Positions 49,184-62,300 of a stretch of 64,000 nucleotides of DNA are shown here, piece after piece. A model generated the notes under the pieces. The model searched no databases, was not told the origin of the DNA, and saw only the letters and a list, made by a program, of their open reading frames with translations. Source of the stretch: Trogon surrucura (taxonomy: Eukaryota; Chordata; Aves; Trogoniformes; Trogonidae); assembly GCA_020746105.1 (NCBI GenBank), contig CM036628.1:1994001-2058000 (forward strand), in the 5' to 3' direction. Within the stretch, counting starts at the first letter, position 1. Every line of letters starts with the position of its first letter. The position numbers were made by a program, and so were the translations under genes.

Positions 49184-52100
49184 GCAGAGTTGTGAATAAG
49201 CGCAGGTGTTCTATATAGGCAGTTACAGCTTTCCAAAAAAATAATAAAAAAAAAAAAAAAAAGAGCTTTAGAGAAATTAATTGCATGTCAGAGCCTCTGA
49301 CAGGTCTTTTAAGAATTATGATACTTTTGAATGAAAACATTATATACTTAAAAAGAAATACCGTGTAAATGTCTCGGAGATATTTACATTCAGGGGAGTA
49401 ATAGCAGGAAAGAATTCAGCTCTACCTGTGGTAGGGACGGATGCTGAACACGCCGCGCTCTTCTTGATGACGACGTCTCCTGCCCTTGCAGGACTTCTTT
49501 AACTCTCCTGCAGAAGCACATAACGGGGTTCAGGGGCATCTGCCAGGACTCAGCTCCCCAAAACCCAGATTTGCTCTTCTCACCCCACCAGGCTGCAGCC
49601 CCGAGCTCCTCTCCAAGCCTCCCCTCCTCCTGCCTTCCAAGTGGGCGGCGAGACCTCTTCGGAGGAAAACAACCACGTGGTTTGATGTCTTTTGGAGGTT
49701 TTTTTCCCTCCTGGTTTTCCTTTTAGCCCTGATGTTACCTGGGCAGGACACAGGACAGAGCTTCCCGAGGAGAAAGCGTGAGCTGCACCACATCAAGTCC
49801 CCACCACGTGCCAGGAGCCGCCGCGGGGATGCCAGGCTCGTCGCTCCCTCACCTGAAGGATGCTCTTTTCCTAAAAGGTTCTGAAATGCCTAAATCCCTT
49901 TTATTGCAGGGATTCCATCTGATCCTTGGCTTCTCACTGTCATTTTTTAACTGGTGGGTGAAGCGATAAAAATTTTTCACGTGCCAGCTGCCGGGGATGT
50001 GTGTTACTACTAAAGTCTCTATGAGCACCTCTCTGAGTTGACCTGTTTTTCCAAGGATTTAGGTCTAAAGTTTGCCCAGCACCACGTCAAGAAAAAAATA
50101 CTAAGAGTACACGAGGTTTCCAGAACCAACAGTTGGAAAAGTGAGGTTCATAAGGAAATATCCATCCTCTCTGCCCATCCATCCTCTCTGCCCATCACAA
50201 AGTGCTTCTCCAGTCCATGAAAGGGATGTTGGACCGAAGGGTGCTGGTTTCTAAGTCATTTTCCCAAGAAAATGTCATGAGGAAATCCTATTTCCCAGTA
50301 GTTTCCTACCAACAGTGGTGAGAGGAAGGGCCAAATGAAGGAGAAATAGAAAAAAAGAAGGTTTTTGTGCGTCGGTCCCGGCAGCAAGACCTTCGAGGAA
50401 AGGTTTGATAGAGTCAACGTTAGCTGCGAATAGGTTCAAGCTAGGTCTAAATACAGATAAAAGCCTCCAATTAGGAATAAATCTGGGGGCAAATAATGAA
50501 GCTGAGGAAAAAAAAAAAAAAGAGAGCTTGCAGAGAAAATGGAGAACACGAAAGCCGTGAAAAGAAGAAACCATTTAAGAACTAGCGTGTTCCCAGAGGT
50601 GGCAAGGATGGATGGCTTGTTAATATTCACAGCGAGCCTCCGCCTGTTCCTCTGCTGAGAGCAGAAGCAACAATTATCGCAGAGCCCAAGCCCCAACTCC
50701 AGCAGACCCCGAGATATGATATTAGGAGCAGCCTATTTCTGAGGCGACTCTGGAATAAATGACAGTCTCTGACCTCAGTCTGGGGGGACGTAAGGTGCGA
50801 GTGTTTCAAGACCTGTCACAAACAACTTGGAGGGAAAAGGAAGGGGAGTGAACAAAATTATAGCCTTCCTGACAAAGCGCACGTAAAATACAGAAGGAGC
50901 TTTCTCTGCAAATGTGTTCTCACACATCAAGAGCAGCAGTGTATCATAAAGGGGAAAAGGCGGCAATTAAAATCCTTGAGAAGCTGAAACGCATGAGGGA
51001 ATCTCTGAAATACGGCGTGTTTCAGCATAATGCCGCACCAAATTAGGGGAAGGAGAGCTGCTAAACCCAAAAAATACGAGCCTACCAAAACGCAGAGAAA
51101 AGGAGTGAAGAATCATTTCACCCCGGTGTGCAAGAGGGGTAGACTCCTGAGGATCTCGGTGAGTACACCCCATTTTGGGGTCAAGAAGAATAAGGAAGAT
51201 TCTTGGCTACCAAGGGCAAGGGAGGACTATTAAGAAGCGTCGCTGGCTTCCTTTTGGCTGTCGTCTTATAAAACAGAAAGGAAATTAAGCAATAATTAGC
51301 GTTCCCCAGCCGCGCAGTCTTGAGAAGCGCTCGCGAGCCGAGGCGTAGATTTTCATCTCCCGGAAAAGAATTCCAATTTTGGTTTAGCTGCGATGGCCTT
51401 AAGTAAAAACATTTCGACAATTATGGAAGATAAACAGCCTTATAAAAAAAAAAAAAAATTAAAAAATGACCGCTGATGACAGACAGACCTAACGTCAAGC
51501 CACTGGTACGACTCTGTTAAAAAACTCGGTGAAAACTGCCGCAGGTGCACGGCATTTTAGGAGCGAAATCCAACGTTTCCGCGGTAGCGGGCAAGCTGCT
51601 GGATGAGGACTTTGGGTCCACCGTGATCAGAGGTCACCTCCAAAAAAAATCAGGCCAGCCAAGGTCAGCTCCTTCTTTTCACAGCTTATTAGGATTACTA
51701 ATATAATCAGAGGAGCAGGAGTTATCTCTGGGATGGGATGAGGGGAAGGCAACCGAGGATTTTAGGGATTTCCTAAACTTGGCTCTTGATACGTCAAGAC
51801 TGCAAAGAGCAGAGGAAAAAGGGGGCATTTGTTGGAAAATCAAGACCTGAATATATGCGAAAGAAGAAGAACCCTGATCTCCCCTCTTCGTGGCACAGGC
51901 ACGTACTTTAGGACTCGACACACTCTATATAGCTCCAGGGTCTCATTATTTTTGGTTGACCTGACTTGGGTAGATGGGAACTCAAATATAACCAGTCCTT
52001 GCGACACATCTACCCTACGCTGCCTCGCAGCACGAGATAGACGCTCCTGAAAATCTTGGTATCTAAAAGCAAATTCATAAATTGTTATGGGAGGCTGGCA

Positions 52101-55100
52101 AGGGTATGAGGAGAGCGAGCTGCTCATTAACAAGGTTTATCAGGAAATCCTAAGAACACAACCCCCCCACCATGAGCAATAAACCAAAAAAGCAAAACAA
52201 GAGTCAAAGCAGAGTAGCCCAGGATTGAGGCTCTTCCAACCCTGGGGTTCAAAACCGGCAGGCTGGTCCCAAAACATCACTCGATAGTGAAATCGGAGGT
52301 AAACTGACTGTTGTGCAAATTAGTAAAGCAAATAAACATCCTCTCTGAAACAAATGCCAGGCCAGCCAAAGAGAAGCTAAAAAAGGTTGTCATTCCTCTT
52401 CGTAAGAGGTACTAAAGAAAACAGATGTTTCACTTGGGAGAGAAAGCAGACGATTTTGGACAACTTTGAAAGGGATCTCCTCTCTCAGTTGTCTATTTGA
52501 GCCTGTGTGAGAGGCAAAACCAGCCAGAACCAGGAGAGAAAATCCTTAAACGACCCTTCAAGGGAGGGGGAAGCAGATACCACCACTTACCCGAAGACTG
52601 ATAAGCAAGCGCGTCCTCGATCGCTTATGGCTGAATTTTAAGGGCTCCGAAATGCTTTAATGGCTCTGTTTAATTAGATTATACATGGAGGAGATGCTCC
52701 CTCTCACCAGAAAGGACCAAAGAGAGGTGTAGTAAGCATACAGGCAACAGATTGCACCAACTTTCTGTCCTGTAGGTTCACTTCATCAACAGGCGTCAAT
52801 GCCGAGCGTTGGCCGTCGTGTTGGCGGACGGTGCCCGAGCTGGGCGCGCGACGCCAGATCAGACTCAACAGGATAGTTACAAAAATAATCTTCAAGATCC
52901 CGTAGCCAAGCCTCGGGCCAAACTGAATGGGAGAAGAGCAACAACAGGAGCATTTTGCTTTAGAGGAGAGTTGAGAATTGGGGGCAGTCCACCAGCCGTT
53001 GTGGGTAGAAGAGGAGAAGATGCCCAAAGACAGCCCGTCCTGTTGATTTTTGTCTCTCCTCCTGAAATGCAACCGTACTCCCAACTTGTCCTTCTTCACT
53101 CAATCTCGGGATACAAAGCTAAGATAAACCAGAGATGTTAAGGGTTTGCACTGCTGAGAAAATTAGGCCGGAATGATTAAAAACCCCAACTCGAATAAAT
53201 CTGCAAAGGTTGAAAACTCAGCGCCATACCGGGGTATTAACCTTACGAAAACACGAGGACCTCTCCAAAGCTAATTATGCATCAGTCTGGGCTAAAACAA
53301 AAAAAAGCCATTAAAGAATAGTTCGGGATGGAGATTTCTCGACGGGCAGAATTGCTTCATTCAAATGAACTTATTACCAAACTTCTCTTTCTGCTGCGGT
53401 ATTTACGGACAGGTCTACAAGACAGTATCTTAAAAGCTTAGCAAACTCTTCCCATGAACCTCATCAGGAGATATGAGACACCAAGGTCGAGTGCATTAAT
53501 ATTACAGCAGCTTACTAAGAAAGGGGATGTTTCACAGTCCCTTGCACACTGGATATTATCAAATAACTCCGCTGAAGACTGGTTTAAAGATACCAATTAA
53601 TACGGAGCCAGAACTGCACAAGAAAATGAATTTTGCAGAGTTATGCTGAAAACAAGACTCAGTCCTAAAGTTTACGATTACTCCTTTTACTGACTTATTA
53701 AGGATCCCCATCAGAAATATTCTCTTCTCGTCCCTGTTAACCACCAGGTTTAAAAAAAAAAAAAGAAGACAGAAAAGTAGATTTTTTTTCATCTGTATGA
53801 ATTTGTAATATATTAAAGTTTGGACTAAGGAGGGCCATTAAGCTGGCTGGTGCTGGAGGAGGATATGAAAGCTCATCAGGATATTTGCAGTAACCCTAGT
53901 GGGGTAAACATTTCTCTTTTCTAATATCTTCAAATTAGAAATTTTATAGGAAAAAAGAAACCTCAGCAAAGCTCGTTTGTCTCTTATTAGCAATTAGCCG
54001 CCACGGACTCAGGATAAAAAGTGTTAATTTCTAAAGCACACATAATTTTCATAAAGGCACAGCTACTACGACCGAACAACCAAGTGCTTGGCTTAAAGCA
54101 CAGGAAGAAATTAAGCTGGCGCGATGGGAGGGAGAGCTTGTTCCTCCTGTATTTCGACGATAAAGGGCTGGAAAAGTGGGTCACGATCAGCTTCGAGAAA
54201 CTAAGGAAAGCAGAAAAGAAGCAAAGGTGAGATATTGCCCCTCTCCAAGGGCTCTTGTGGACGTGGAAAACAACACCTGGTTCGCCATTAAATCCAAATT
54301 CCCAGCCAGATCCTTTGAATATTCACGAATTTCAAGTTTTATATGGATTTTTCCATTTTATATACGTACAAATGGCTATATTGATGCCAGATGGGCTTTT
54401 CCATGCGATTTCCGTTTTCAACTTCCAGCTTCGTGCAATTCCCACACACTCCTCGTGCTGGGAAAGGAAAGCCTGTGCTTTTGGCTCTGGCGTTACTCCT
54501 GTTGACTGGCTTTTATTTTCAAAACCTTTAACTACACGACCGGGCAGCAGCTCTTAAAATACACCATCATCATCATCATTTTTTCCCCGGAAACGTATTA
54601 GATCTGCCAGCCAAGGCCACTCTAAAAGTGACTTACAGAAACTATACACTACCCACCGACTTACGCATATTTTCGTAAGAGAATGAGTAGTTCCCAATAG
54701 CTGACACAGCCAGACCACCAAATTTTATGGGTAAGCCAGCTTCACAGTCTCGTCCCGTGACGTGCAACTGGAGGAGCGAACGCTTCTGGCTAGAACGGGG
54801 AGAAGGGCAGGTAGGAAAAGCGAACGATCAAAACACTTAAACCAAGAAAAGAATACATTAGGCCCGACAGGGAGCCTGAATTGATGACAATTAGACGATA
54901 CCATCCGTTTTTAGCTACTAATTCAGAAAAAGGATGAATTATTTGAGGAATAATATGCGATCGCTTATTTAAAAACTCCTTCTAACATATACGCCGGAGG
55001 AAGCGGAGTTAAGGTGGCGCAAACGCTTTAACACCCACATTTCGGGACGGTTTCATCTTCCCATTCAACTACAGGATTTAAGAGTTTAGTTTTAAAATAC

Positions 55101-55924
55101 AGCAGCTGGTTTAGTTTCTAGGGTTCCTGCATTTATAGAACATTTTACAAGGCCGTTTTACCCCCGTCGTACTCTTTCTATTTGCGTTTAATATTTTCTG
55201 CCAACATTTGCCTTTGAGAACGGGTTCGTTTACTCAAAATTCCCAAACAACCCCGTCCACGACTCCGCGTGCCTTCGTGGTTCGCCCGACTAGACGAAAG
55301 CGCCAATCAAATACGGAGCTACATCCTCTTTAGTTTTCGCTCGGAAAGATTTTTTTTTGGGTTCCGCCAAACGCCGGAGGGAGATTTCTGAAGGCGCGAT
55401 CCGGCTTTCGGGAAGACGGCAGCTCCTAAGATATCGGTCCAAACCTCTGTCCGTATCCAGGTAACGATCTGGAATGCTGGTATTTAAGAGGAAAAATATC
55501 TGGACGGCTGCCCCAGCTCCCCGGGAAGCGATGTTTAGTTGAAGTCTTGGATATCGCTGAAAGACGATGTGGAGGTGTCACACTGCGGCTGAAGCGTTTC
55601 TTCAAGCGCCGAGTTATTCACCCGTGAATCGTGGATGTGAAATCCAAATGCTCCGGTACTGCCCCGGCTTTAGACAATGTCTAATTCCTTTCTGTGCCAC
55701 TGCAGGGTCTCTTCATCAGTTTGCTTTCATCCATAATCACAGCCAGGTCATGGATTATTAGTCATATTCACTGCAGAATTCAGACCCTGCTACACCAATC
55801 AACCAGCCCGGGACTCCCCGCGTGAAGAACCGGGTGGCTCAGCCGCGCCGGAGGGACCCAACGCTCCCGGCGCTCGTTTTCGGGGGCACAAAGAGATACA
55901 AATCACAGCAGCCACTGGCCGAGG

Positions 55925-56352
55925 AATCACAGAATTGTTTCAGTTGGGAAAGAGCTTTAAGGTCATCGAGGCCAACCGGTAACCCAGCACTGCCGCGCCC
56001 ACCGCTAACCCATGTCGCCCAGCACCGCATCTCTGCGGCTTTTAAATCCCTCCAGGGATGGAGACTCCACGACCACCCTGGGCAGCCCATCCCAACGCCC
56101 AACAACCTCCTTCAGGAGAGAAATTCTTCCTAATATCCAATCTAAGCCTTCCCCGGTACGACCTGAAGCCATTTCTTCTTGTCCCATCCCTTGTCACTTG
56201 GCTGAATAGACCAACCCTACCTCACTACATCCTCCTTTTGGGTAATTATAGAGAAAGTCTCCCCTCAACCCCCCCTTCTCCAGGCTGAACAACCCCAATT
56301 CCCTCACCTGCTCCTCCTAACACTCGTTCCCCAGACATTTCCCCAGCTTCGT
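55925..56352 (-). mobile_element. CR1 LINE, 3' fragment
   Basis: A minus-strand CR1 of about 430 bp, starting at gaatcacagaattgtttcag and passing through ctccagggatggagactcc, gggcagcccatcccaacgcc, gagagaaattcttcctaata and cccttctccaggctgaac, then degrading near ttcttcagccatgct. It carries only a decayed ORF2 C-terminus. Confidence 0.9.
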
Positions 56353-59300
56353 TACCCTTCTTCAGCCATGCTTCTATTCCTTTTTGTTAAAACTTCTTCT
56401 TTTTAAAAAAAAAACCAAACCAAACCTAAGAGGAAGTCTATGTTTTCCCACGTTTTCTCCATGCAAACATAGTGGGAAGGGAAAAAAAAAATCATAAACA
56501 AAGGCATTTATCAGCTTTTGCTGGAGGTGTTACCCTGCATATTGAGCCGCACGGCTGCAACTGTTTCATTAGAGGGACCTCGGTTATTTTTGCAACGTTA
56601 ACGAGTCTTGGAGAACAGAGGGGGAAAAAAAAATACTACGGGCAATGCCACAGCAAAGATGAATAGGTAAACACCCTGTGCCTGACATTAGTTAATACAT
56701 CATAGCTTTATTCACTTAGGGCAGCCGCGAAATCAATTCTTCAGTAAAAATAAGAAATTTGTATCCAAATCCGTGCTCGCGGAACGAGCGAGGCGAGGAA
56801 CGGGGAGGGAAACCTCGTCCGCGCCGGACGTTTTAAGTCTGCCCATTTGTCTTGGCCTAACGCAAAGCCCCGCTGAAGTACTTCGCTTTCCACAAAACAT
56901 GATTTTTGTCGTTTTTTTCCTCAGAAGTAAGCAATCTGTCTTTTTTTAAACTTTCTCAGAAGTCAGCAGTGACGTGTTCCCAGCCTCTCAAGGACACTTC
57001 TATTGTCATTTCCGCAGCATCCCGGCTAAATTGGCAGCAATGATGGAAACCACGGGAACTGCTAAAAGAAAATAAAAAAAATAACACCTTCTCTCTAGCA
57101 AAGCTAAAAAAAAAAACATTTTAAACTGGTTAAAAGCCCATCTTATTTCTGGATAAGCTTCTGAGCCTCACATGGTGAAGAAAGCCAAAAGCAAACTGAA
57201 AGCAACGCACTAAACCAAAGGATGAATTCGCTGTTTCATATTGATTCCCCTGGAAAACCACAACCAAACCACCGGGAATGAAACGGTGGCTTCATCACAG
57301 ACCCCTCCGAACGACGACAAAAGGGGAAATGCAAAGGAAAATGGGAGTCTACAGGCTTGGCAGGGGAAATATCACCGCGGAGGATTGGTGCCATCCGCGC
57401 GGCGCTCGTAGCTTGAGCTGGTGCTGCCAACGCTACCGGTGGGGTCTGGACAAAATCCAGCGGCTTCCAGCCCTCAAAGTAAGCGTTAGTAGACGACCAA
57501 GGTGCACAGAAGCAGGGAGCTTCCCTTCTAAACCCTGCTGCCCGCTCTCCTGCTGGGATAAAAGGAGGTGGCAAGGATGCGACCTCCGCGTCCCGCAGCA
57601 GCGCGAGGAGACGCCTTCGCGGGACGCAACAAGACCCACCCAGCACCACGTTCCTTTTCAGGGTTAACAAACTTATTCTCTGACCCTCAACTCAGCTCCA
57701 ACCCCTTTCGGACTTCCCAAACTACCGAAGCGCTATTGTCGGGCAGCGGCCCTCAGCTTGCCGCGGGGAGCGGGGGGAGCTTTCGTCTATTTTGAGCTCG
57801 CCTTGATTGGCAATTTTGAAGAAGGCGCTGCAAACCGCTCTGCTAATCACGGCAACTCCAGCCGCGGAACTCTATTAAAACCACATCAGCGCCGACACAG
57901 AAAACCTGAGAGCGGCCGAGGAAGCGCTGAGCTGCCGTCGCCTGCTCTGGATCTTTCATCTCGCCTGCTCGGACTGGGAGGCTGCAGCCTCCCTATTTTT
58001 TTTCCCCCCCTCCGCTCTGCAGCGAGCCCGTTCCAGATTCCAGATGGCTGCTCGCAGCAATTCAACAATAATAACACTTAGTATTTCAACGCCTTTTTCC
58101 GCTGCCTAAGCGCTGGGGCAGAGCTGCAGCCCTGGGTTTTTAAAACGCGCGTGTCAACCGTACCTGGGAAAGGCCACTCGGGCAGCTGAAAAATGATGTA
58201 TCCCTCCAAGGGAACACTGACAGACGCAGAATAAGGAGAAGATTTAAAATTCCTCTTATGCCAAGTTGCCTCTAAATCCTTTTACCAGAGATAGGGAGAG
58301 ACGGGGCTTATCGGGAAGCTGGCAGTCTGCTCCGAGCACGTGGGTGCCTGCGTCTGCCCTCCGGCCCTGTGCAGCTCTGCTTTCCCCCTGCTCAAAATCA
58401 AAAGAGCCTTAGGAAGCATCATCTTCTCCTCTTGTTTCCTAAGAGCCTGCGAGGAAAGGACCAGTTTTCCATCCTCCCTCCTTCTGCACGGGCAGGGGGA
58501 GATCCCAGCATCTCCGCCCAGGGTCTGGAGAACTTGGGGCACCAAGTCCCACGTCAAGGTAAGAGCTTTTCTGTCATGGAGACACGACGACACCGTGAAA
58601 CATCCTTTGGAAAGCGTGGTCTCTGTGTGTTATTTCCCAGCTCAGTAGTTGGGTTTTTTTTAAAAATTAAAACGTTTCATTTGGATAAACCAAACATCGT
58701 CCTTCGGACTCCCAAGCAAGGACACACATCCAGAGCCGGTCCTGGTCACCGCCGTGGGTCAGCCAAGCCGTGGGCATCTGGGCTTGGCACGTGGTGGTCT
58801 CCAAGCAAAGAGGCAGGACCCTGCTGGGGCAGGAGGCACCTCTAAGCACAGGGGAAACAGCTCCTCAGCAGACACGGATTCAAAACTTTCAGGCAGAAGT
58901 GTCTGCTTCCCATACGCCGAAGGGTCTCCCCATGACCGAGTGTCCTAACAACAGGTAAAAAGGGAAGGGCTGGCAGACAGAAAGGTGGGTGCGGAAGGAT
59001 AAATCACCCAGTTCTCCCGTGCATTTCACTTACACTGGTGGAATATCCTCTACAACAGATCAAATCGAAGCCCACCGCCAAGTTCAAGAACGTTTCTAAT
59101 GCAGATCTATCAATTTCAAGGAGGGTCCGTACAGTGGATAGCTTTCCCCTGCAAAAATTATTCAGAAGTGCACGCTTCCCTTTCGCCCCTCTGCATCTTA
59201 ACACCTAAAAAAAGAAATACGGCGTATCCGCAACAGAGGAACGCGTGGTACAAATCACAGCCTGCTGCAAAAAGTGTATTTCACAAAGACTTTCCCTGGT

Positions 59301-62300
59301 ACAGGGACAAGGACCACTTGTTGATAAATTACTTTCACTCCAAGAGTGGAAAGACCCGTTTGTATGCACCGTAAGTGGTGCTATTGTTGAGCGATTTGAT
59401 GGAAGCCCAGTAAAACCCGTTGTGCGGGTTTTATTTAACAATTTGCTGTTAAACATTGTTAAGTATTATTTGATTTATTAAAATCAAACTGTTGGACGGG
59501 GATGGTGTCTAGGGACAAAGCACGTATGTACATGCAAAGTGCACCTTTTGAGTTAAGGAATTTCTGTGCCAAACCCTTCACTTAAGCTGCCGTTATCTCT
59601 TTAGGACTTACCTACAACAAGGGCCTGAGCAGCACCAGAGTCAATTCTACGTGTATTTTTGTCACACGAGGAAGCCAAGACGCATTCAAACCACGCAGCG
59701 AGCTTCTAAAACCAAAGGCACGGGGAGAAGGGCGTTGGGTAAACGCTGACTGGAAAAATCTAGGGTTTGTACTTAAATTTTTCCTGCGGCGCAGGAGAAA
59801 TCAGTCCCGGGGAAACACCGCGTCCACCCCAAAACGAGAAAGCTCGTTTCGAAGATTCCGACTCCCGGAAATCAGCGCAGAGCTCCGGAGCACAAAGATA
59901 ACAGGCTGCCTAAAAATGACCTGGGATTTCATTAGGGCTGATAACGGTGGAAAAAGAAAACGCTCCCAAACGTGCATTACAAATTCAGTCTGTAGAAACG
60001 CTTTCAAAGGTACCTCGGGTTAAAGCAAATGATGTGAGGGCATTTGATTTGCAGCAACTAAGGGATTCGACCTCCTGGAGCAGCGGTGGGAGCAGGAGCT
60101 GGTGGGGATGGAGGCTGCGAGGAGAGTGGTGTCCGCCGTGGGATGGAAGCAACCGAAACCCTTGATGCAACCCAAGACCTCTACGTGCACAAGTGCCTAC
60201 AGCCCCGAGGCAGGAGTTGATCGAATCCCCTCTTTGCTGAACAACCCGAGAGCTGGGTGGACTCCAGCACGGAGCTAAAAACCATGTTGGGGATGAGGAG
60301 GGAAGGTGAGTACGCAGGGGTGGCCGGTCTCGAGTTGCCACAGCACCACGGGGTCAAACACACCAAGCTGCTGTCACTGCAGGCTTTCTGCTGGTGAAAC
60401 CGAGATGTTCTCCTCACTGATGAATGGGAGAGGATCTTGCTCATGGTCCAAGAGACACCGACATAAGCCGGCACCGTGAAAAAGCCAGCCTCTGTCTTAG
60501 CAGGACGACCTGCTGAAGAGCACTGTGGAAATTAAGTCTTAAACTAGTCCTCTGCCTGCGTCCGTGGCTCTCGTTTAAGGAAAAGACACGAGCGTGACAT
60601 CCTCACAGGATTCCTGCCCATTGCCATGGAGAGGTAACGCCGTGAACAATGCAGCAGGCAGAGCCTGCTTTTTTTTTTTTTTTTTTCCCCACCCCAGATC
60701 TTAAAAATGGGGATTGGCATGTCGGAGTATATCTAAAGCACAGGGGACAGGCTGCTTTCACAGCAGGACAAGGCCTGCAGCAATTTGAAGTGATGGCTTT
60801 TGGCTTGCCACGCTGGAGAGGTTAATGGAGAAGGCGTCGGACGGCATGTCTCTCAGCCTGTTTGTTAAACCGACACGATATCCCGGCGCATGCTAAAAAC
60901 CTCTGAGCAGGAACCGCTAAATGGGCTGCGGTAAGCTCAGGGCTGCAAAGCCCGCAAGCAGACCCCAAGAAATGTGAGCTGTTTCAAAAAGAGCCAATTT
61001 ACCCTGGGCACGGCGAGGCTGGAAGCTGTCACCGCCTAAACGAGAAGAGAGGCTGTCGGGACCGGCCAGCCGCTCGCGCGCTCCTGGACGCGGAGTTTCG
61101 AAGGGCTTGGGTCGCGTTCTAAAAGGTCGATTCGCAAGCTCGTCGACGTTTCGAAGCACTGGGTGGGAAAACAGAGTTCTTTCAGCAGCAAGCCTGGCTC
61201 AGCCCTGGTTTAAAATGCTTTTATGGGATGGGTGACAGTCTTAGGGCTTCTGCTTCGGGTTCAACCTCACCTGAAAGACACCAAAGCCTTGATAGAGAAG
61301 TGGCCCATCACAGCAAAAAACCACGCGTTGCAGAAAAGAAGCAATTAAACCCCTCACAGCGATTAAGTCCGTGCGACATTTTCACCGCTATTTGTCTGGG
61401 AATAACTTGCTAGAAATAGCAGAGCCCGCATATGTCTATAAGGTTTCGGAAGCTGCAGGAATCCCACGGGACGAGACGCCACGTGTCCCGGTACGGTTTC
61501 GCAACCGAACGCAGCCCAGAGTCCAGCGAAGGTTGTGCTGACACCTCGGCTGGGAGGCAGAGCGGGTGTGCGCCAGAGGACAACTGTGCCCAGAAAAAGA
61601 GGTCTGAAACCTGGGCTAGAAAACAGATACAGCTCCGATCACCACGGATGTAGCTACAGGTAGTTTTTTGCCAAGTATTGCCACGAAAAAGAAACCAAAC
61701 CTGAGGAAGCAAGGAACTGAAAATCACAGCTCGGGGTGATGATCTCCAAGGTTCACGTTGACTGAAGATGTCTTTGAATTCGGAGAATATTAAATGTTTG
61801 CTGGTCTTTTTCTATAATAAAAAGGCTTGAACCTACAACAAGAAGTTTGCTTTCTTATCTGAAGCGACCCACAGAGCTGGACGCCGTACGTCCCGGGAGG
61901 AGGGTGGTGGTGCAGAGGATGCTTGCGAGCCCCCCGGCTCAATCTACATCTCTACGTTGGAAACGACGCCAACAACGAGCTATCACTCAACTACACGGAC
62001 AACAGCAGCGCAAGCCCCCGGCTGGGAAGAACCCAGGGGTTTTCAGCATCCCCTTGAGCAAAAAAAGGTTCGCAGTTGTGATTTTGGCCACCAGGCCAGC
62101 TTTCACCCCCATGCTCGGACCCCGTGAGAATCCTCCGTGCTCCGTCAGCCCAGGGACAAGTGGGAAATTACCCGGTAAGATTTATTTACGCGGGGGCGAA
62201 GTCGTGCAGTTTCACGTCTCGTTCCGCCCGGTGACAAAACGCCCTTGGCTCCCATCTACTTGAAGATGCGCCGAGAGCCTTTCAGAAATTAAACCTCTTT

